64,000 nt of DNA from DAOUKH01 sp965261455 (GCA_965261455.1 OZ253453.1:558001-622000); one strand, 5' to 3'; numbered from the stretch's first letter, positions 26,489 to 36,057 are shown. Notes: generated by a model not told the origin, from the letters alone. Numbers and translations are program-made.

Positions 26489-27754
26489 TTACGAGGGCCC
26501 CAGCACGGGGGTCGCCCCGGTAATCTTGTCTTGTTCCATCGCTTCGACCTCCTCGGAAGAAAGGCCCAGGACCTCCTTCAAGGCCCAGAGCCGGTGCTCC
26601 CCCACGAAGGGCGCCAGGCCCAGGACCGGCTGGGGCGCAGCCGACAGCTTCCAGGGGGGCATGCGCAGGAGGAACTCGCCCGCCTCCGGGTGGCGCACGG
26701 TGGTGAAGAAACCGCGTGCGTTCAAGTGCTGGTCCTCGACCAGCCCCTTGGCGGTCAGGACGGGGCCGGCGGACACCCCCGCCTGCTCGAGTTGGTGAAA
26801 GATCTCGGTGGCATCCTGCTCGGAGCTCCACGCCTCCATGTAGCGGTTCAGGTCCTCCCGATGGTCCCACCGGCCTCTCTGCGCTCGAAAACGCTCCTCC
26901 TTGCTCCAAACCGGGTTGCCCATGACGCGGCACAGGGCGTCCCACTGCTCGTCATTGGTCACCACGATGGTGATCCATTGGTCCTCGCCCCGAGTCCGGT
27001 AGCACCCATGGGGCGCCATCCACGAGTGAGCGTTACCCTCCCGTGCCCCGTTGCGCTGGTTCATGGCGTAGTCCATGATCATATCAGGGAGCAGGCTGGT
27101 GATGGCTTCGGCCTGGGAGAGGTCGATGTGCTGGCCTTGGCCGGTAACCGCCCGGTGCTCCAGGGCCGTCAGGATCGCGAAGGCCCCGGTGACTCCGGCT
27201 ATGGGGTCGCCGTAGGACACGCCCTGGCGCATGGGAGGGCCGCCTGGGTAGCCCGTGGTCCACGCCAGGCCCGATATCGCGTCCATGCTGAGTCCCATGG
27301 CGCGGAAGTCACGATAGGGCCCCGTGCGCCCGTAGCCCGGCATGGAACACATGATGACGTCGGGCCGGACCTCGCGCAAGACAGGGTAGTCGATGCCCAG
27401 GCTCGCCATGACGCCGGCGCTGAAATTCTCCACCACCACATCGCTGATACGGGCCAGCGTCAGCAAATGCTCCTTGCCCTGGGGCCGCCCCAGGTCCAGG
27501 GTCAGGCCCAACTTGTTGCGGCCTAGATCGTGGAAGAGGGCGCCGCAGTTCCACGGGTCGGCGCCTGGTTTGCCCCCGGGGAAATAGGGCAGGTTGCGCA
27601 GGGAATCAATGCGCTGGACGGCCTCCACCTTGATGACCTCCGCCCCAAGGTCCACCAGCAGGCGTGTGGCGTAAGGCCCATCCCAGATCATGGAGAAGTC
27701 CAGCACCCGCACGCCTTCCAGCAAAGGGCGGCCCCCGGCGGTCTCCTTGGCCAT
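26489..27754 (-). CDS. CaiB/BaiF-type CoA-transferase (locus B)
   Basis: A 421-residue family III CoA-transferase, moving CoA between carboxylic acids via an aspartyl-CoA thioester. Motifs: GVRVLDFSMIWDGPYATRLL and DLGAEVIKVE near the N-terminus, SMPGYGRTGPYRDF, the catalytic Asp in VSYGDPIAGVTGAF, GQGQHIDLSQAEA and the small-domain region AGVSAGPVLTAKGLVED. Length is normal and the frame is intact. The ATG at 27754 overlaps the stop of the next gene (TGATG); the open frame to 27817 is inside that gene. The substrate is unknown. Confidence 0.93.
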   Translation of the reverse strand: MAKETAGGRPLLEGVRVLDFSMIWDGPYATRLLVDLGAEVIKVEAVQRIDSLRNLPYFPGGKPGADPWNCGALFHDLGRNKLGLTLDLGRPQGKEHLLTLARISDVVVENFSAGVMASLGIDYPVLREVRPDVIMCSMPGYGRTGPYRDFRAMGLSMDAISGLAWTTGYPGGPPMRQGVSYGDPIAGVTGAFAILTALEHRAVTGQGQHIDLSQAEAITSLLPDMIMDYAMNQRNGAREGNAHSWMAPHGCYRTRGEDQWITIVVTNDEQWDALCRVMGNPVWSKEERFRAQRGRWDHREDLNRYMEAWSSEQDATEIFHQLEQAGVSAGPVLTAKGLVEDQHLNARGFFTTVRHPEAGEFLLRMPPWKLSAAPQPVLGLAPFVGEHRLWALKEVLGLSSEEVEAMEQDKITGATPVLGPS

Positions 27755-28950
27755 CACACGACCCCCATTTCTCGTAACCGGGCCAGCTCCGTCTTGGCCA
27801 TGCCCATCTCCTGGCAAAAGACGGCTTCGTTATGCTCCCCCAGCAGGGGGGCCCGGCCGGTTTTCCAGGGCGTCTCGCTCATCCTGAAAGGGGTGCTCGG
27901 ATAGGGTAGGGGGCCGGTATGCGGGTGGTCGATAGTCTCGAAGTAGCGGCGCGCCCGGTATTGAGGGTCCTCCAGCAGGTCTTCGGGCGAGGAGACCCAG
28001 GCGAAGGCCATGCCCCTCTCCTGGCCTTGCCGCGTGATCTCCTCCTTGTCATGCTCCATGAGCCAGGGCGCCATCAGAGCGTCGACCTCGTCGGCGCGGC
28101 GCCGCCGGTCCCGGCCATCGGAGAACTCATCCTCAGCAAGCTCGGTGCTGCCCATCATCTCGACCAGGGCCGGCCACTGGGTCGCGCTGGTGGCCAGTAT
28201 GGCCACATACCCGTTACGGCATGGAAGGATAGTCATGGGATGGCTTGAAGGCTGGCGGTTCCCCGGCCGGGGAGCGACAACCTTCTGAGTCCAGTACATT
28301 GGCAGGGTCTCCCCCACCATGCTGGCGATGCACTCCTGGATCGATAGGTCAATGTGCTGGCCCTGGCCCGTGAAGCGCCGGGCGAAAACGGCGGCCAGGG
28401 TTGCCAGGGCGGCGTGTAGGCCACCTTGGAAGAAGGACTGTCGTCCTCCCGCCTTCAGGGGTTCCCGGTCCTGCTCCCCGTTGATGGCCATCAGCCCGCC
28501 CAGGGCATAGAGGGTCAAGTCCGACGCCTCGTAGTCCCGATAGGGCCCCGACTGGCCGAAGCTGGTGATGCTGGCCATTATGAGAGCGGGGTTCAGAGCC
28601 AGGAGGTCATTGTAGCCCAGGCCCAAGCGCTCCATGGTCCCCGGCCGGAAGCTCTCCACCAGTACGTCGGCCTCTCGCACGAGGTCTCGGAAAAGCGACG
28701 CGCCAGCCGCCGTTTCGAGATTCAACGTGACGCCGCGCTTGTTGGTGTTCATGTATAAGAACAGCCCGGACCCCTCGGGATGGGGCAAGTCCTTGTAGAA
28801 CGGCCCCAGCCGGCGCAAGGGGTCGCCCTCGGGCTGCTCCACCTTCAGCACCTGCGCGCCGTAATCGGCCAGCAGCTTGGCGCAGTAAGGCCCGGCGATG
28901 AACTGGCCGAGGTCGAGAACTCGGATGTGTTCAAGGGCGTTGCGGGTCAT
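27754..28950 (-). CDS. CaiB/BaiF-type CoA-transferase (locus C), catalytic Asp not seen
   Basis: A 398-residue family III CoA-transferase with IRVLDLGQFIAGPYCAKLLA, ADYGAQVLKVEQPEGD, NTNKRGVTLNLET, SFGQSGPYRDYEASD and GQGQHIDLSIQECIASM. At the position of the catalytic aspartate (family GxxxxDxxxG) it reads AGGRQSFFQGGLHAAL, with Gln/Ser and no Asp. Several CaiB-like paralogues share this; they may use another residue or partner with a catalytic paralogue, perhaps locus B, to which it is coupled by TGATG. Start ATG 28950 overlaps the upstream pseudogene by ATGA. Confidence 0.9.
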   Translation of the reverse strand: MTRNALEHIRVLDLGQFIAGPYCAKLLADYGAQVLKVEQPEGDPLRRLGPFYKDLPHPEGSGLFLYMNTNKRGVTLNLETAAGASLFRDLVREADVLVESFRPGTMERLGLGYNDLLALNPALIMASITSFGQSGPYRDYEASDLTLYALGGLMAINGEQDREPLKAGGRQSFFQGGLHAALATLAAVFARRFTGQGQHIDLSIQECIASMVGETLPMYWTQKVVAPRPGNRQPSSHPMTILPCRNGYVAILATSATQWPALVEMMGSTELAEDEFSDGRDRRRRADEVDALMAPWLMEHDKEEITRQGQERGMAFAWVSSPEDLLEDPQYRARRYFETIDHPHTGPLPYPSTPFRMSETPWKTGRAPLLGEHNEAVFCQEMGMAKTELARLREMGVV

Positions 28951-29635
28951 GATCGCTCCTTCCGCATGCGGGCCATGAAGGCCTGGAATCCCGGCTCCCC
29001 ATCAAGAGGGCCCTCGTTTGTGTATGCGGCCAGCTGTTTCTCTGGCATTCCGAGGAGGTCGCAGAAGACGTAGCGGCTATCGGCCCCGATACTTATGGCG
29101 GCGCGCTTGGCCCTAGCGGGGGGTTCACACAGGCGGACCGCCATGCCGGTGGCGACGACCTTCCCTTTTTGGCATGGTCCATCTCCATGAAGAACCCTCT
29201 GTCCTTCAAATGGGGGTCCTCCAGGAGCTGGCGGGTGGACTGGACCATCCCTGCCGCAACGCCTGCGGCCTGGAGGTGCTCCATGACTTCCCTGGCGGTG
29301 CGGCGGGACGTCCAGCGTGACAGCCGAGTGTCGAGCTCCTCCCAGTGTTCCAGACGTCCAGCGACGGCGTCGAAACGCGGGTCCCGAGACCAGCGGGGCG
29401 AGCTAATGGCCCGGCGAAAGCGAAGCCACTGGTCATCGGACCTCACGGCTATCACGCACCATCCCTCCGCATCGCCTTCCTCGGGGATGCATGGGTGGCA
29501 ACCGTCGCCCGCCGTGGCATTGTACTCGGGTTCCACTTGAGGCTTCAAGGCACTGTCGAGGAAGGCCGAAAGCAGCGCGCCAAACTCAGCGGCGATAGAT
29601 TGACTCAATGCGATTGTGTGGTGGCGCCATGGCAA
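28947..29635 (-). pseudogene. CaiB-type CoA-transferase, C-terminal half, frameshifted (locus D)
   Basis: About 225 residues of the C-terminal part: ALLSAFLDSALKPQVEPEYN, then DDQWLRFRRAISSPRWSRDP and EHLQAAGVAAGMVQSTRQLL. Near 29160 the frame breaks and the expected tail (PPARAKRAAISIGADSRYVF, LLGMPEKQLAAY) continues in another frame to the TGA at 28947. The N-terminal half, with the CoA-binding fold and catalytic Asp, is missing: at 29635 it meets a CoA-transferase A start on the other strand. It ends in an ATGA overlap with locus C. Confidence 0.75.
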
Positions 29636-29762
29636 TTAACAAGATCTACCCCAGCTTCTCTCAAGCGGTGGCGGATATCCCGGACGGCGCTTCGCTAATG
29701 GTCGCCCTTTCGGGACGCCCGCGGACCGTCTGCACGAAGTCATGGATGCCCTGGAGGGTTGA
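29629..29762 (+). pseudogene. Start of a family I CoA-transferase subunit A
   Basis: ATG at 29629 gives MAINKIYPSFSQAVADIPDG, then ASLMV; one frame over it continues FGTPADRLHEVMDALEG to TGA at 29760-29762. This is the beginning of 3-oxoacid CoA-transferase-like subunit A, with a frameshift near 29705 and nothing after the first 45 residues. Its first bases abut CoA-transferase locus D on the other strand. Confidence 0.55.
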
Positions 29763-29776
29763 CCCATCTTTGGGCC

Positions 29777-29827
29777 GCGGCCCGACCGCGCGGCCCGACC
29801 GCGCGGCCCGACCGCGCGGCCCGACCG
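29777..29827. repeat. 13-bp GC-rich tandem repeat, 3.9 copies
   Basis: The unit GCGGCCCGACCGC repeats at 29777, 29790, 29803 and 29816 with no mismatch, the last copy one base short. It lies in a 180-base stretch without a gene (29763-29944). It is too short and uniform for a CRISPR array and looks like a slippage-prone simple repeat. Confidence 0.85.
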
Positions 29828-29944
29828 TAACACATTGCGGCCGGGCACGACGTTGGAGGATGGGACGCAGCTTTTCTGGTAGGCGCCGTTGGCGGGGGTG
29901 AGACAGCCGCGGCGGGATGGTGACGGCCCGCGCAGCCGGTCGAC

Positions 29945-30805
29945 CTACGAGGAGCCGTTGCCCAGAAAACCCAGGATGACCTCAGCCAGCCGGTGCGGCG
30001 CCCATTCCACTACGTCGCCGCCCGTGTCTTCCATGGTGACGAGGGAGCCGTCGGCCAGGAGATCCGCGACAAGCTGACCCTGGCGGCCAAGGTGCTCTTC
30101 CGCCTCAGTGGCCAGCTCCACCACCAACGTCCTGGCCTTGATGCGGCTCAGCGCGGCTCCGAAATCGAACCCGAAGTTGGCTCGGTAAAGCCCACGAACG
30201 CTGTCCCGCGCCTGCATGAAATCCACCGCACGGTCCGCCAGCACCCTGAGCACGTCGGGGGAGAGTTTTCGGGCAGCGAGCACCTTCTCGTTCCACCATG
30301 TCCCGCTCAGGCTGACGTAGCTGGAAGCCCATTCCCCGAGCAGGCGTGGCTCTTCGGACAGGGTTTCGTCGCTCTTCATCTGCCGCCCCACGATGGCGTG
30401 AATGGCGGCGCTGCGCTTCTCTCGGTCGACGATGATGCTGTGCGTCTCGCCGCACAGTATCACGCTCCCCACACGTTGCGGCCACCCGGACGCAAGCGCC
30501 GCCGCGACCTTGTTCCCGGTGCCCAGGCCGAAGATGTCCGCCCTGGCAATGCCGAGGGCGTCCTGGAATTGAATGACGCTTAGAGCCAGGTCCTCCATCG
30601 TCGCCTGGGCAGGCAACCGGTCCGAGCCGCCGGAGTCCAGCATGTCGGGAGCGAAAACACGGTAGCGCTTGGCAAGTGGGGGAATGAGGCCCGTGTACAC
30701 CCGAAACGACCGAGGGCTCGGGTGGAAGAGGACCAGAGGACTGCCTTCGCCGTCCGCCGCGTAGTGGATCTGCCCCATGGGCGTGTCAACGTAAGATCGC
30801 TTCAA
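29945..30805 (-). CDS. Alpha/beta-hydrolase-fold protein with altered nucleophile elbow
   Basis: A 286-residue alpha/beta hydrolase. The oxyanion region LVLFHPSPRSFRVY and the FAPDMLDSGGSD loop are clear. Where the family has GxSxG, this protein has IFGLGTGNKVA, so the usual Ser is Gly, followed by Thr. The C-terminal catalytic His is also not obvious (VEWAPHRLAEVILGFL may hold it). It may be a non-hydrolytic member (for example lyase- or binding-type) or use another residue. It diverges from the dehalogenase-like gene. The frame is intact from ATG 30805. Confidence 0.8.
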   Translation of the reverse strand: MKRSYVDTPMGQIHYAADGEGSPLVLFHPSPRSFRVYTGLIPPLAKRYRVFAPDMLDSGGSDRLPAQATMEDLALSVIQFQDALGIARADIFGLGTGNKVAAALASGWPQRVGSVILCGETHSIIVDREKRSAAIHAIVGRQMKSDETLSEEPRLLGEWASSYVSLSGTWWNEKVLAARKLSPDVLRVLADRAVDFMQARDSVRGLYRANFGFDFGAALSRIKARTLVVELATEAEEHLGRQGQLVADLLADGSLVTMEDTGGDVVEWAPHRLAEVILGFLGNGSS

Positions 30806-30886
30806 GCCGACCTCCGGTTCGGAAAAGGGCTCGCCACTCGTCCGGGCCGCGAAACGCAGAGTGCCCGAGCCGCGGCGTGTCCCGAT

Positions 30887-30892
30887 TATAAT
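30887..30892 (+). promoter_or_regulatory. -10 box of the dehalogenase-like gene
   Basis: A perfect TATAAT ends 11 bases before the ATG at 30904. The transcript would start within a few bases of the start codon, so a leaderless or near-leaderless mRNA is likely. No good -35 is visible in the GC-rich sequence upstream. Confidence 0.45.
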
Positions 30893-30903
30893 GGCCCAGG
30901 GCC

Positions 30904-31797
30904 ATGAAAGGGCACAATCCCAAACCCATCTCCGCTGAGTTCCCGTTCGAGTCGAACTTCGTCGAGATCGACGGCTCCAATATGCACTGCATCGAACAGG
31001 GAGCCGGGCGTCCAGTCCTTTTCCTTCATGGGAATCCGACCTCCTCGTATATCTGGAGGAACATCATTCCTCACATGGCACCGTCGGCGCGCTGCATCGC
31101 GTTGGATCTGATCGGCATGGGGAAGTCGGACAAACCTGACATCGAATATCGGTTCTTCGACCACGTCAGCTATGTCGAGGGATTTATCGCAAAGCTGGGG
31201 TTGGAGCACGTGACCCTTGTCGTCCACGATTGGGGCTCCAAGCTGGGCCTGTATTACGCCATGCGTCACGAGCGGAACGTGGAGGGTGTAGCGTTCCTGG
31301 GATCGATGTTCATGCCGGTGGCTCGCTGGCGGGCGATCCCCGCTGATTTCCGCGACACGTTGAGGGCTTGGAGGACGCCTGTGGCTGGATGGGATCTCAT
31401 TGTGAACCGCAACGTCTTTTTCAATGAAGTGTTGCCGGGGGCAATCGTTCGCCGGTTGACGGACGAAGAAACGCGCCACTATCAAAGGCCGTTCGAGGAC
31501 CCTCGAAGCCGGAAGGTGCTTTGGCGTTGGCCCCGGGAGATCCCCACCGAAGGCGAGCCTGCGGACGTAGCGGCTGCGATGCAGGCCGTCAACCAATGGC
31601 TCGCGCGCACCGACGTGCCGATGCTATTGTTCCACGCGACGCCAGGCGGTCTGGGCCAGGCGCCTATGGTGCGATGGCTTCGCCGCCACGTGCGAAACTT
31701 CGCGGCTGTCCATCTGGGCAGGGGTTTGCATTTCATACAAGAAGACTATCCCCACGAGATTGGAGCGGATCTGGCGCGCTGGCACTCGAGCTTTTGA
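30904..31797 (+). CDS. Haloalkane dehalogenase-like hydrolase
   Basis: A 297-residue protein close to the HLD-II (DhaA) group, which hydrolyse carbon-halogen bonds. The Asn halide ligand is in FLHGNPTSSYIWRN, the nucleophile Asp and the Trp halide ligand in VVHDWGSKLG, the cap signatures are RPFEDPRSRKVLWRWPREIP and IPTEGEPADV, and the catalytic His is in GLHFIQEDYPHEIG. In HLD-II the acid is a Glu after strand 6 (CMEF); here the aligned stretch reads VAFLGSMFMP and no Glu is seen, so the acid may differ. Intact; ATG 30904 with a -10 box directly upstream. Confidence 0.88.
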   Translation: MKGHNPKPISAEFPFESNFVEIDGSNMHCIEQGAGRPVLFLHGNPTSSYIWRNIIPHMAPSARCIALDLIGMGKSDKPDIEYRFFDHVSYVEGFIAKLGLEHVTLVVHDWGSKLGLYYAMRHERNVEGVAFLGSMFMPVARWRAIPADFRDTLRAWRTPVAGWDLIVNRNVFFNEVLPGAIVRRLTDEETRHYQRPFEDPRSRKVLWRWPREIPTEGEPADVAAAMQAVNQWLARTDVPMLLFHATPGGLGQAPMVRWLRRHVRNFAAVHLGRGLHFIQEDYPHEIGADLARWHSSF

Positions 31798-31868
31798 CCG
31801 GCCGCTTGATTAGCTGATAACGCTGGTTGCGGCTGTCGACACTATCCCGACGGAAGACAGGGGAGATC

Positions 31869-32649
31869 ATGGGCCAACTCGATGGAAAGATCGGTATTAT
31901 CACCGGCGGCGGAGGCTACATCGGAAGGGGCATCGCGCGAGCCTTTGTGAAAGAAAGGAGCCAAGGTCGTCATCGCCGAACGTTACCCTGAGGTTGCCAC
32001 GGCGGCGGCGGCAGAGGTCGCGGAGCTTGGCGGCGAGGCCTTGGCCGTTACGTGTGACGTCTCAGACGAGGCACAGGTCAAGGCCTTGGTGGACCAGACC
32101 ATCGAGCGGTTCGGGTGTGTCGACATCCTGGTGAACAATGCTCAGAGATGGACGGGAGGAGCGAAGTCCCACCTCGGCGCGCCGATCGAGTCGCTACCCG
32201 AGGAGTGGTGGGACGAGTCGTTCGACACTGGAGTTACGGCTACATGGTTTTGCTGCAAAGCTGTCTTTCCCCATATGAAGGGCCGGGGAGGCAAGATCAT
32301 CAACTTCGGTTCCATCATGGGCATCGTGGGCTGGCAGGGAGCCGCTGATTACAACGCCAACAAGGAAGCCATTCGAGCCCTCACCAGGACTGCCGCGGTG
32401 GAGTGGGGCAAGCACAAGGTCAATGTCAACACGATCTGTCCGTCCGCGTTGACGCCGGAGAAGGTCCTGGCCGGCCCCGACGTTGATCCGGAAGAGTGGA
32501 TCGAGCAGTACGTGGCCCAGCTGCCGATGCGACGCGTAGGCGATCCGGAAAAGGACATTGGGCGTGTGGCCGTTTTCCTGGCCAGCGAGGACGCGGACTA
32601 CATCACAGGTCAGACGTTCATGGTGGATGGCGGCGCTCACATGCTGTGA
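31869..32649 (+). pseudogene. SDR-family oxidoreductase with one-base frameshift
   Basis: ATG 31869 follows GGGGAG and starts MGQLDGKIGIITGGGGYIGR, a Rossmann TGxxxGxG motif. In GTGAAAGAAAGG near 31955 one extra A shifts the frame; reading on in the other frame gives AKVVIAERYPEVATAAAAEV, VDILVNNAQRW, then the Tyr-Lys-like pair as YNANKEAIRALTR and the C-terminal ITGQTFMVDGGAHML. Without the extra base it would be a normal 260-residue SDR (classical SDRs have YxxxK; here YNANK). It is followed by two CoA-transferase genes. Confidence 0.8.
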
Positions 32650-32675
32650 CGGCGCCGAGCCAACGGGAGGAGAAC

Positions 32676-33623
32676 ATGGGCATATCCTTCCTGTCGGGCC
32701 TTCGGGTTCTCGAATACGCATCTCTTGTGGCAGGCCCCTTCTGTGGGAAGCTCCTTGGGGACCTTGGGGCTGACGTCATCAAGATAGAGTCGCCTGGCGC
32801 GGGAGACGTGGCTCGTCAACGGGGACCGTTCCCAGGAGACGTTCCGGACTCCGAGCAGAGCTTGCTCCATCACTACGTCAACGCGAACAAGAGAGGCGTG
32901 TCCCTCAGCCTCGACAGTCCGACCGGCCGAGACGTTTTCCGCAGGCTCGTCGAGGTGAGCGACCTGCTCATCGAAGACACCACGCCGGGAGCTCTGGATT
33001 CATTCGGCCTGGGCTACGGAGAGCTGGAGCGGATCAACCTTGCCCTGGTCCTGCTCTCCATCACGCCGTTCGGCCAGTCCGGGCCCCACAGACATTGGCA
33101 AGCCTACAACGTGAACACGATTCCCTACGGGGGATGCGTCCCCTGCAAAGACGGCCACGTTGAGATCCTGTTTCACATCGCGGACCATCACTGGGACTCG
33201 TTGGTCGAGATGATCGGGAATCCCGAATGGGCCGCGGACCCCAAGTTCAAGGACCAGGAAGGGAGGTCGGCCAACGGCGCGGAGGCCAACGGGCATCTCT
33301 TCGCATGGGCCAAGAACCGGACGAAATGGGAGATCTATGGCCTGGGTCTCGAACACGGGATCCCTTGTGGGATTTTCCTCTCTCCGTCTGAGATTGTCGA
33401 ATCGCGCCAGGAGCGCGAGCGGGGGTTCTTCGTGGAAACCGAGCACCCGCCGGTCGAAGGGCTAACGAACGTGCCCGGGCTGCCATTCCAGTTCTCGGGC
33501 TATCGGTATGGGATCGATCGGTGGGCGCCTCGTCTAGGACAGCACAACGCGGAGGTCTATTCAGGGCTTTTGGGATATGGCCGTGGCGAGCTTGCCCGCC
33601 TCCGGGCCGCGGGCGTGATTTAG
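32676..33623 (+). CDS. CaiB-type CoA-transferase with internal deletion (locus E)
   Basis: ATG 32676 behind GGGAGGAG. The 315-residue product has a normal N-terminus (GLRVLEYASLVAGPFCGKLL, GDLGADVIKIESPGAGD, SITPFGQSGPHRHWQAYN), then jumps at residue 145 directly to VNTIPYGGCVPCKDGHVEI, which in paralogues lies about 85 residues later. The missing part contains the catalytic Asp loop and the GQGxHIDLS region, so CoA transfer by the usual route is unlikely. The reading frame is preserved across the junction. The C-terminal half is complete. It may be a decaying gene or an interlocked subunit of altered function. Confidence 0.8.
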   Translation: MGISFLSGLRVLEYASLVAGPFCGKLLGDLGADVIKIESPGAGDVARQRGPFPGDVPDSEQSLLHHYVNANKRGVSLSLDSPTGRDVFRRLVEVSDLLIEDTTPGALDSFGLGYGELERINLALVLLSITPFGQSGPHRHWQAYNVNTIPYGGCVPCKDGHVEILFHIADHHWDSLVEMIGNPEWAADPKFKDQEGRSANGAEANGHLFAWAKNRTKWEIYGLGLEHGIPCGIFLSPSEIVESRQERERGFFVETEHPPVEGLTNVPGLPFQFSGYRYGIDRWAPRLGQHNAEVYSGLLGYGRGELARLRAAGVI

Positions 33624-33625
33624 CA

Positions 33626-34857
33626 ATGGCGCGAGGATTGATGGACCAGTTGCCTCTCGAAGACATACGCGTTGTCGACTTCACGTGGGCAGGTGTGGGA
33701 CCTTACTGCACCTTCCTCTGCTCGATCATGGCGCCGAGGTCATCAAACCCGAGACGGTGTCCCATCCGACCATATTCCGAGGGGTTCGGCCTTCCGGCGA
33801 CTCCGAGAAGGCGGAGCAAGGGAGGCGCTGGTTTTCCCTGGACGAGCTGTACGTAAACAAGAAGGGCATCAGCTTGAACCTGAAGCACCCCGAGGGCGTC
33901 GCGTTGGCGAAGAAACTCATCTCGGTTTCCGATGTTGTCGCCGAGAACTTTCAAGCCGGCGTGTTCGATAGGTTGGGCCTGGGCTACGACGAAGTGAGGA
34001 GGCTGAACCCCTCGACTGTGATGATCTCCATGTCCGCCCACGGGGCCACCGGGCCTGAGCGTCACGGAAAGGGCCTGGCTCAGGCGTTCTCCGCCCTGGG
34101 GGGAGCAGGGTACCTGACCGGCTACGAGGATGGTCCTCCCGTGGAACTGCGGCTGCCGGTGGATTTGATCTCCGGAACCACCGCGTGTTTCGCGCTCCTG
34201 GCCGCGGTCTGGAACGCCCGCCAAACGGGCCAGGGTTGCCACATCGACGCCGCCAGCCGGGAGGTGATGAGCAGCTTCATTGGCGAAACGATTCTCGACG
34301 CGATGGTCAATCATCGGGACCAGCACCGAATGGGGAACCGGGACCCTTTCATGGCGCCCCACGGCGTGTACCGCTGCCAGGGCGAAGATGCCTGGATCAG
34401 CATCGCGATAGGCAACGACGCTGAATGGAAAGCCCTCTGCAGTGTCACGGGACATCCCGAGTGGGCTAACGACTCTCGTTTCGCCGACCAGTTCGTCCGT
34501 TGGGAGAATCAGAGCGAGCTAGACGGCCGCATCTCCGAGTGGACCGCAGGCCGCGACAAGATGGAGGCGATGGCGTTCCCCCAGGCAGCGGGCGTTCCCG
34601 CGACGGCCTCTTACTCGGCGGCGGACCTACTGGCTGACCCACACCTGCAGGAGAGGGAGACGTTCCTGGCGACAGAGGATATCGCCGGCAATCCCTTGAT
34701 CATGATGGGTCCCCCCTGGAAGTTCGGCAGGACCCCCGGCAGGATCCTCGACCGCCCGCCCAAGACAGGCGAGCATAACTCCTACGTGTATGCCGAGCTG
34801 CTTGGACTGGAAGACCGAGACCTGGGCAGGCTCAAAGAGATGGGCGCGATCGAGTAA
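33626..34857 (+). pseudogene. CaiB-type CoA-transferase with early frameshift (locus F)
   Basis: ATG 33626, two bases after the stop of locus E, starts MARGLMDQLPLEDIRVVDFT and GVGPYCTFL. Near 33718 one base is missing; the frame that follows reads LLDHGAEVIKPETVSHPTIF, NKKGISLNLKHPEGVALAKK, the catalytic Asp in LPVDLISGTTACFALL, GQGCHIDAASREVMSSF and a complete C-terminus to 34857. Except for that base the gene is full length (about 410 residues). Translation of the large part would need an internal start. Confidence 0.82.
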
Positions 34858-36057
34858 TCAACCCAAATCGACGAGCGGGGGCAAAGTCACCGGACCAGCC
34901 GCCTGGGAAGGAAGGAGCACCGTCGCCCGCCCGGTCGCGGTAACCTCACCCCTCTGATCGTCGGCTGTCACATCCACTTCGGTGACGTGCTGCCCAGAGC
35001 GGATGTCTTTGCTCACCACGCTCCCCTTGGTCCACACCGTGTCTCCGCCGTAGACGAAACGCCGCACCTGGCAGTCCAGCGAAAGCAGCCAGGCGTCGTC
35101 GCCTGCCCAATCGGTAATGGTCTGTGCCAGCCAGGCGATCCGCTGGCCTCCGTAGTCGTAGGCGAAGGGGTTGCCGGTTCGCCTGGCGAGATCGTCGTCC
35201 CAATGCACCGCCTCGATAGAGTCAGGGACGCCATACGCGTTGAGCATGTATGCGCTGGGATGGGCCTTTCGCCACTCATAGGCCAGGCGATGGGCTCCGG
35301 GGAACTGCATGGCCAGGCCCCAGCCCATATTCCAGTTCATGATGTCGGTGATGGTGATGGGGCCCTTGACCAGGCCGCCTAGCTCATCGCCGACCTCAAC
35401 ATCCTCCCAGTGCCGGGGAACGGCGCCGCGGCGTGTTTCCCGTTCGTAAGCCTCGTCTATCCTCTGGATGTCCTCTGGCGTGTAACGGTGCCTTTCATAC
35501 GAGGCGTACTTTTTCCGCTCGCCCCACTTTTTCTGCCTCCCGCCTCGAATGTTGTGCTGATCGGAGACAACCACCAACTCGCCGCGCTGGTTTCGGTACT
35601 CGCGACGAACGATCTCCAGGACGGTGCGGCCCGCAAACGAGCTTTTCTTCTCGACGTAATCTTTCAAGAAGCGGCGTTCGAAGATCTGGTCCCCAGGCCG
35701 CATCGGAAGAAGCCAATGGATCACATCTCCGGCATACCAGGCATGTATGCCGCTCAGCGGGTCCCGGGCCCGCGCCCGCTCCTGATCGGTCCAGGCTCGG
35801 TTCTCGGGGACGCCGGTGCTCCGAAAAAACATCGGCGGAGCGATGACGCCGCCCAAGCGAGTTGAAGACCCATAGTCGACGTCGCAATACAGAGGATTAT
35901 CGTCGCCGCCGCCGTGGCCGAAGTGCCGGATGGCGTCGGTGGTCACGTATTCGTTGAACGGTGGGTGAGTCTTGAGCGTGGCCCCGATGTGCTTGCGAGC
36001 GATGCCGAGCAGCTCGTCGGTGATGACCCGCTCTTCATGCTTTTCTGGCGCGTTCAT
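34858..36057 (-). CDS. Double hot-dog MaoC/FAS1-like acyl-CoA hydratase
   Basis: A 399-residue protein with two hot-dog halves. The N-terminal half contains FGHGGGDDNPLYCDVDYG, close to the MaoC catalytic Asp/His pattern, and WYAGDVIHWLLPMRPGDQIF. The C-terminal half has HWEDVEVGDELGGLVKGPIT and YDYGGQRIAWLAQTITDWAG. Members hydrate enoyl-CoA or mesaconyl-CoA-type thioesters. The ATG at 36057 overlaps the stop of the alpha/beta-hydrolase pseudogene (ATGA). It is the last gene of the transporter-led operon and converges with locus F with no gap between the two stop codons. Confidence 0.88.
   Translation of the reverse strand: MNAPEKHEERVITDELLGIARKHIGATLKTHPPFNEYVTTDAIRHFGHGGGDDNPLYCDVDYGSSTRLGGVIAPPMFFRSTGVPENRAWTDQERARARDPLSGIHAWYAGDVIHWLLPMRPGDQIFERRFLKDYVEKKSSFAGRTVLEIVRREYRNQRGELVVVSDQHNIRGGRQKKWGERKKYASYERHRYTPEDIQRIDEAYERETRRGAVPRHWEDVEVGDELGGLVKGPITITDIMNWNMGWGLAMQFPGAHRLAYEWRKAHPSAYMLNAYGVPDSIEAVHWDDDLARRTGNPFAYDYGGQRIAWLAQTITDWAGDDAWLLSLDCQVRRFVYGGDTVWTKGSVVSKDIRSGQHVTEVDVTADDQRGEVTATGRATVLLPSQAAGPVTLPPLVDLG

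Noticed and set aside
29777..29827. Possible CRISPR-like repeat array
   Set aside because: Units are 13 bp, adjacent and without spacers; it is a simple tandem repeat.
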